Source: Hyphomicrobiales bacterium (GTDB lineage Bacteria; Pseudomonadota; Alphaproteobacteria; Rhizobiales; JAJFHB01). From it: 9,234 nt of DNA. The stretch lies in contig JAJFHB010000179.1 of assembly GCA_021775795.1 (NCBI GenBank), forward strand, positions 1 to 9,234. Direction: 5' to 3'. The position numbers were made by a program, and so were the translations under genes. Under the pieces are notes generated by a model. The model made no database searches. It worked only from the letters and a program-made list of their open reading frames with translations, and was not told the DNA's origin. Positions 6,223-9,234 of this stretch are shown here, piece by piece; within the stretch, counting starts at the first letter, position 1, and every line of letters starts with the position of its first letter.

Positions 6223-6311
6223 TCCGCTCTGAAAGACAGCCAACAGTCCAGTTTGGCAAGGCTCCCTTTGGGCACCGGTGTACCGATGCTCGCTGATCGA
6301 GAGATATTCAC

Positions 6312-6776
6312 ATGAAAACCTATTCTGCAAAACCCACCGAGGTGGACAGAAAGTGGTTCCTGATTGACGCAGAAGGCCTGGTTGTAGGGCGTGTCGCAAC
6401 GCTCATTGCCAACCGCTTGCGCGGCAAACACAAAGCCATGTTTACCCCTCACATTGACTGTGGCGACCACGTTGTTGTCATCAACGCTGAAAAGGTCTTG
6501 CTCACGGGCCGCAAGCGCGACGACAAGATTTACTATTGGCACACCGGATATCCCGGCGGAATCAAGCAGCGCAGAGCGAATGAATTGCTTGATGGCAAAC
6601 ATCCCGAGCGGGTCTTGCAAAAAGCGGTTGAGCGGATGATGCCCGGCGGGCCGCTTTCGCGTCAGCAGTTTAAGAAACTCAAGGTCTATGCGGGCGGAGA
6701 GCATCCGCACGAAGCGCAGCAGCCCGAAACACTCGATATCGCGGCGCTTAACCCCAAGAATACAAGGAGGGCATAA
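6312..6776 (+). CDS. rplM: 50S ribosomal protein L13
   Basis: L13 is an early-assembling protein of the large ribosomal subunit. The 154-residue product carries the family blocks [17 protein letters not shown] (14-30), [14 protein letters not shown] (36-49), [18 protein letters not shown] (51-68), [10 protein letters not shown] (74-83) and the signature region [15 protein letters not shown] (105-119) followed by [17 protein letters not shown]. Length is normal for alphaproteobacteria (E. coli has 142). The ATG at 6312 has GAGAG 8 nt upstream. rpsI follows after 3 bp, and the last codons of rplM contain the rpsI ribosome binding site, so the two are one operon as in nearly all bacteria. Confidence 0.99.
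   Translation: MKTYSAKPTEVDRKWFLIDAEGLVVGRVATLIANRLRGKHKAMFTPHIDCGDHVVVINAEKVLLTGRKRDDKIYYWHTGYPGGIKQRRANELLDGKHPERVLQKAVERMMPGGPLSRQQFKKLKVYAGGEHPHEAQQPETLDIAALNPKNTRRA
6765..6770 (+). promoter_or_regulatory. rpsI ribosome binding site inside the end of rplM
   Basis: AGGAGG lies 9 nt before the GTG at 6780 and supports this non-ATG start. The same six bases are two successive AGG arginine codons near the end of rplM. Confidence 0.85.
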
Positions 6777-6779
6777 TCA

Positions 6780-7271
6780 GTGTCTGACCAGGAAACACAC
6801 TCGCTGGAAGATCTGGCGGACGCCTTGGGCGGCAGCGATGCGGTTGCCGATTTGCCTGTAAAGCGCGAGCCCAAGATCGATGCCCAGGGCCGCTCCTATG
6901 CAACAGGCAAACGCAAGAATGCCATTGCACGTGTCTGGATCAAGCCGGGTTCCGGCAAGGTTTCAGTCAACGGCCGGGAATTCGAAACCTATTTCGCACG
7001 CCCCGTCCTGCGCATGATTGTTCAACAGCCGATGATCGCCGCAAGCCGCAAGGATCAATATGACATCACTTGCACGGTTACAGGCGGTGGCCTCTCAGGA
7101 CAGGCAGGCGCGGTACGTCACGGTGTCTCCAAGGCATTGACGTACTTTGAACCTGAGCTTCGCGGCGTCTTGAAAAGCGGTGGATTTCTCACACGCGATT
7201 CGCGCGTTGTTGAACGCAAGAAATACGGTAAGGCCAAAGCGCGTAAGAGTTTCCAGTTCTCCAAACGCTAA
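6780..7271 (+). CDS. rpsI: 30S ribosomal protein S9
   Basis: S9 is a small-subunit protein whose C-terminal tail reaches the P-site tRNA. The 163-residue product starts at GTG 6780 with a near-perfect ribosome binding site. An acidic N-terminal extension of about 38 residues precedes the conserved start [16 protein letters not shown] (39-54); this extension is typical of rhizobial-type alphaproteobacteria, against about 130 residues in E. coli. Further marks are [13 protein letters not shown] (65-77), [21 protein letters not shown] (102-122), [16 protein letters not shown] (137-152) and the invariant end FQFSKR. It closes the rplM operon and is followed by a T-tailed hairpin. Confidence 0.99.
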   Translation: MSDQETHSLEDLADALGGSDAVADLPVKREPKIDAQGRSYATGKRKNAIARVWIKPGSGKVSVNGREFETYFARPVLRMIVQQPMIAASRKDQYDITCTVTGGGLSGQAGAVRHGVSKALTYFEPELRGVLKSGGFLTRDSRVVERKKYGKAKARKSFQFSKR

Positions 7272-7276
7272 AGCCC

Positions 7277-7292
7277 GCAAGCTTTTGCTTGC
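7277..7292 (+). other. Small hairpin after the rpsI stop
   Basis: GCAAGC (7277-7282), a TTTT loop and GCTTGC (7287-7292) form a 6-bp stem 5 nt after the stop. It lacks a T-tail and is probably a 3'-end structure that accompanies the terminator at 7305. Confidence 0.5.
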
Positions 7293-7304
7293 CTCACAGA
7301 TTGG

Positions 7305-7332
7305 AAAAGCAGGGCTCAGCCCTGCTTTTTTG
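7305..7332 (+). terminator. Intrinsic terminator of rplM-rpsI
   Basis: The stem AAAAGCAGGGC (7305-7315) pairs perfectly with GCCCTGCTTTT (7319-7329) across a TCA loop, and the T-run continues to 7331. This is a textbook Rho-independent terminator on the plus strand. The A-run on its 5' side means it could also act on the minus strand, but no minus-strand gene ends here. Confidence 0.93.
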
Positions 7333-7502
7333 TGTCGCTCACCGCATTCTATTGAAACTTGCCACCTCATCGTCGTCTATTTGGAATGTGGTCGAAATCC
7401 AAGGGCGGAACGCTGACGCTGTTGCCGCATGTCCAAGATGTCTTTTCAGACGGCCAGCTTTCCGCTACACCGCGCATCCATATTAAGCGAAGGATGAGGG
7501 TT
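7333..7502 (+). promoter_or_regulatory. Upstream region of argC
   Basis: argC must be started from this 170-bp gap, because a strong terminator precedes it. The best promoter-like pair I see is TTGAAA (7352-7357) with TCTATT (7376-7381) 18 bp on, which is weak. The frame of argC is open through this stretch from 7359, but the translated sequence is unlike ArgC. I see no ARG-box-like palindrome, riboswitch or attenuator. Confidence 0.25.
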
Positions 7503-8549
7503 ATGTCGGATCAGCGGATCAAGGCGGGAGTACTGGGCGCGTCAGGCTACACGGGCGCTGATCTTGTGCGCCTGGCGGCATGTCATCCCAATCTGGAAAT
7601 CAATCTCCTGACTGCAAATGCTCATGCCGGCGAACGCATGGGACAGGTGTTTCCTCATCTTGCGGGCCTCGAACTGCCTGAGTTGATCAAGGCGGAAGAG
7701 GCTGACTGGAGCAATCTGGACGTCGTGTTTTGCGGGTTGCCGCACGGCACAACGCAGGACATCATCGCGTCCCTGCCTGAACATATCCGCGTCGTGGACA
7801 TGTCGGCAGACTTCAGGCTTCGCGACACGGAAACCTACGCCACCTGGTATGGTCAGGAGCACCGCGCTCCCGAGCTTCAAAAGCAAGCCGTTTATGGTTT
7901 GAGCGAGCACTATCGGGATGCCATCTCTGAGGCGCGACTCGTGGCCTGTCCGGGATGCTATCCAACGGCTGCGCTGTTGTTGCTCTTACCACTTCTCTCA
8001 GAGCAACTGATCGGATCAGAAAATCTGATCATTGATGCGAAGTCCGGCGTTTCCGGGGCTGGTCGGGGCGCGAAACAAGGCACACTGTTTTGCGAAACAG
8101 GTGAGGGGTTGTCACCCTACGCTGTTGCCAGCCATCGCCATGCCCCTGAAATTGAACAGGAACTCTCTGTTGCAGCCAACACGGATGTCTTGATCAACTT
8201 TACGCCTCACCTGATCCCCATGAGCCGTGGTGAGTTTTTGACGGTCTATGCGACACTTGCCCCGGGCACAACAGCATCGGACGTCCGTGCAGCCCTTGAG
8301 CAACGCTACCGTGATGAGCCGTTTGTCAGGGTGGCGGCTGAAGGTGTTCTCCCAGCCACACAACATGTTCGCGGTTCCAACTTCTGCCTTCTCGGTGTTT
8401 TTGAAGACAGGCTGCCGGGGCGGGTCATTTTGATGTCGACGCTCGATAACCTTGTGAAGGGGTCAAGCGGGCAGGCAATGCAGAACATGAACCTCATGTT
8501 CGGGCTGCCGGAGACAACGGGCCTCATGCAGCAGGCATTGTTTCCCTAG
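7503..8549 (+). CDS. argC: N-acetyl-gamma-glutamyl-phosphate reductase
   Basis: ArgC catalyses the third step of arginine biosynthesis, NADPH-dependent reduction of N-acetylglutamyl phosphate to the semialdehyde (EC 1.2.1.38), in the cytoplasm. The 348-residue product is the full-length ArgC form. It shows the NADP-binding loop GVLGASGYTGADLVRL (9-24), VVFCGLPHGTT (74-84), VDMSADFRL (98-106), the active-site VACPGCYPTAA (147-157, nucleophile C152), DAKSGVSGAGRG (178-189), SHRHAPEIEQE (210-220, H211 the likely catalytic histidine by spacing from C152), FTPHLIPMSRGEF (233-245) and STLDNLVKGSSGQAMQNMNLM (312-332). The start at 7503 is chosen because the family begins at this Met and AAGGA/GAGG lies just upstream; an in-frame ATG at 7494 is too close to AAGG. 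It is separate from the rpsI transcript and runs tail to tail into phaC, 3 bp apart. Confidence 0.97.
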   Translation: MSDQRIKAGVLGASGYTGADLVRLAACHPNLEINLLTANAHAGERMGQVFPHLAGLELPELIKAEEADWSNLDVVFCGLPHGTTQDIIASLPEHIRVVDMSADFRLRDTETYATWYGQEHRAPELQKQAVYGLSEHYRDAISEARLVACPGCYPTAALLLLLPLLSEQLIGSENLIIDAKSGVSGAGRGAKQGTLFCETGEGLSPYAVASHRHAPEIEQELSVAANTDVLINFTPHLIPMSRGEFLTVYATLAPGTTASDVRAALEQRYRDEPFVRVAAEGVLPATQHVRGSNFCLLGVFEDRLPGRVILMSTLDNLVKGSSGQAMQNMNLMFGLPETTGLMQQALFP

Positions 8550-8552
8550 GCA

Positions 8553-9234
8553 CTATGTTGCCTGCGTCTGTCCGGCCCGATCCTTAACGTAGCTACCGGG
8601 CGCATCTTCAATGGGCTCAAGTTCGCCGTCACCTGGCTTGCGGGCATTGACCTTCTTGCCTGACTTTTTCGCCAGCCACTTGCCCCAGTCGGGCCACCAG
8701 GAGCCTGCTGTTTCGGTTGCGCCATCGAGCCAGGCTTCAAGCGTGTCCGCATCCTCGTCGTTTGTCCAGTATTGGTACTTTTTGGCGTTCGGCGGATTGA
8801 CCACCCCGGCAACATGACCGGAACCTGCCACCACCAGACGGGTTTCTCCACCAAGATACTTGCCGACCTTGAAGGCAGATGGGAGAGGAGCAATATGGTC
8901 ATCCCTCGCAGCCAGATTGTAGGTAGGCACGTCAACTTTCGACAGGTCGATCGGCACGCCATCGAGAATCATTTTGCCCTGAGACAGATTGTTTTCGAGG
9001 TAGCATTCCCGCAGGTAGAAACTGTGCATGGCCGCGGGCATGCGGGTCGAATCCGAATTCCAGTACAGCAGGTCGAACGGAAACGGCTCCTTGCCCATGA
9101 GGTAGTTGTTCACAACGTATGACCAGATCAGATCGTTTGAGCGCAGCAAATTGAACGTCCCCGCCATGCTCTTGCCTTCGAGATAGCCACGCTCGGCCAT
9201 GCGTTGCTCAAGAGCCTGGATCTGTTCCTCATCA
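8553..9234 (-). CDS. phaC: Class I poly(3-hydroxyalkanoate) synthase, C-terminal part; continues beyond the window
   Basis: PhaC polymerises (R)-3-hydroxyacyl-CoA into storage polyester on granule surfaces. The window holds the last 226 codons; the frame stays open to the right edge (DEEQIQALEQR precedes the Met at 9200), so that Met is internal, not the start. Family blocks are ERGYLEGKSMAGTFNLLR (just after 9200), NDLIWSYVVNNYLMG, PFPFDLLYWNSDSTRMPA and FYLRECYLENN, with the alpha/beta-hydrolase Asp in LAARDDHIAP (second Asp, codon 8898-8900) and the His in GSGHVAGVVNPP (codon 8814-8816). The nucleophile cysteine is upstream, outside the window. The tail WLAKKSGKKVNAR...EDAPGSYV is typical of class I enzymes. 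Its TAG is 3 bp from the argC TAG. Confidence 0.96.
   Translation of the reverse strand, partial: DEEQIQALEQRMAERGYLEGKSMAGTFNLLRSNDLIWSYVVNNYLMGKEPFPFDLLYWNSDSTRMPAAMHSFYLRECYLENNLSQGKMILDGVPIDLSKVDVPTYNLAARDDHIAPLPSAFKVGKYLGGETRLVVAGSGHVAGVVNPPNAKKYQYWTNDEDADTLEAWLDGATETAGSWWPDWGKWLAKKSGKKVNARKPGDGELEPIEDAPGSYVKDRAGQTQAT

Noticed and set aside
6216..6710. 164-residue open frame antisense to rplM
   Set aside because: It is a shadow of the highly constrained L13 sequence; it has no family pattern and no ribosome binding site that I can see.
7272..7304. Possible tRNA or small RNA after rpsI
   Set aside because: Only a 6-bp hairpin is present; there is no cloverleaf, anticodon arm or separate promoter, so it reads as the 3' end of the ribosomal operon.
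7359..7502. N-terminal extension of argC
   Set aside because: The 48 extra residues are unlike ArgC, and the family start with GVLGASGYTG matches the Met at 7503, which has a ribosome binding site.
7542..7910. 122-residue minus-strand frame inside argC
   Set aside because: It is antisense to well-conserved ArgC motifs and looks like a shadow.
8546..8962. 138-residue minus-strand frame overlapping phaC
   Set aside because: It is an out-of-frame reading of phaC, whose own frame shows clear PHA synthase motifs over the same bases.

Overview
The window is a chromosomal stretch of an alphaproteobacterium, probably of the rhizobial group (Hyphomicrobiales). The support is the N-terminally extended ribosomal protein S9, the COX15-type heme A synthase next to a DUF2842 membrane protein, the order metY / CoA-binding gene / enoyl-CoA hydratase-like gene / rplM / rpsI / argC, and a class I PHA synthase. 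The family and group assignments come from sequence motifs read by eye and from memory of these families. No database was searched.

Layout, left to right. (1) 2-796, plus: the 3' part of a NodB-type polysaccharide deacetylase. It converges with (2) a minus-strand pair, a small two-helix DUF2842 membrane protein (1134-1343) followed by a DUF3303-like protein (799-1086). (3) 1506-2573, plus: ctaA, heme A synthase, divergent from that pair. (4) A strong hairpin at 2576-2600 separates ctaA from a convergent minus-strand cluster. Read in its own direction, the cluster is an exported protein of unknown function (6012-5440), an ECHDC3-like crotonase-fold protein (5400-4576), a CoA-binding Rossmann protein (4572-4048) and metY, O-acetylhomoserine sulfhydrylase (3913-2624). 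(5) A divergent intergenic region of about 300 bp (6013-6311) holds candidate promoters on both strands and an 18-bp near-palindrome. (6) rplM and rpsI, plus, are translationally close and end in a clear intrinsic terminator (7305-7332). (7) argC (7503-8549), plus, for arginine biosynthesis, runs tail to tail into (8) the 3' part of phaC (8553 to the window edge), minus.

Most of the window is core metabolism and translation: respiratory heme A, sulfur assimilation into homocysteine, arginine synthesis, carbon storage as polyhydroxyalkanoate and the L13/S9 ribosomal pair. I see no mobile element, CRISPR array, tRNA, rRNA, phage gene or toxin-antitoxin pair, and no strong sign of a new multi-gene system.

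The points most worth a second look are the crotonase-fold protein, which lacks both usual catalytic glutamates yet sits 3 bp upstream of a CoA-binding protein gene and in line with metY; the unrecognised exported protein at the head of that cluster; and the near-palindrome between the divergent promoters at about 6.1 kb.
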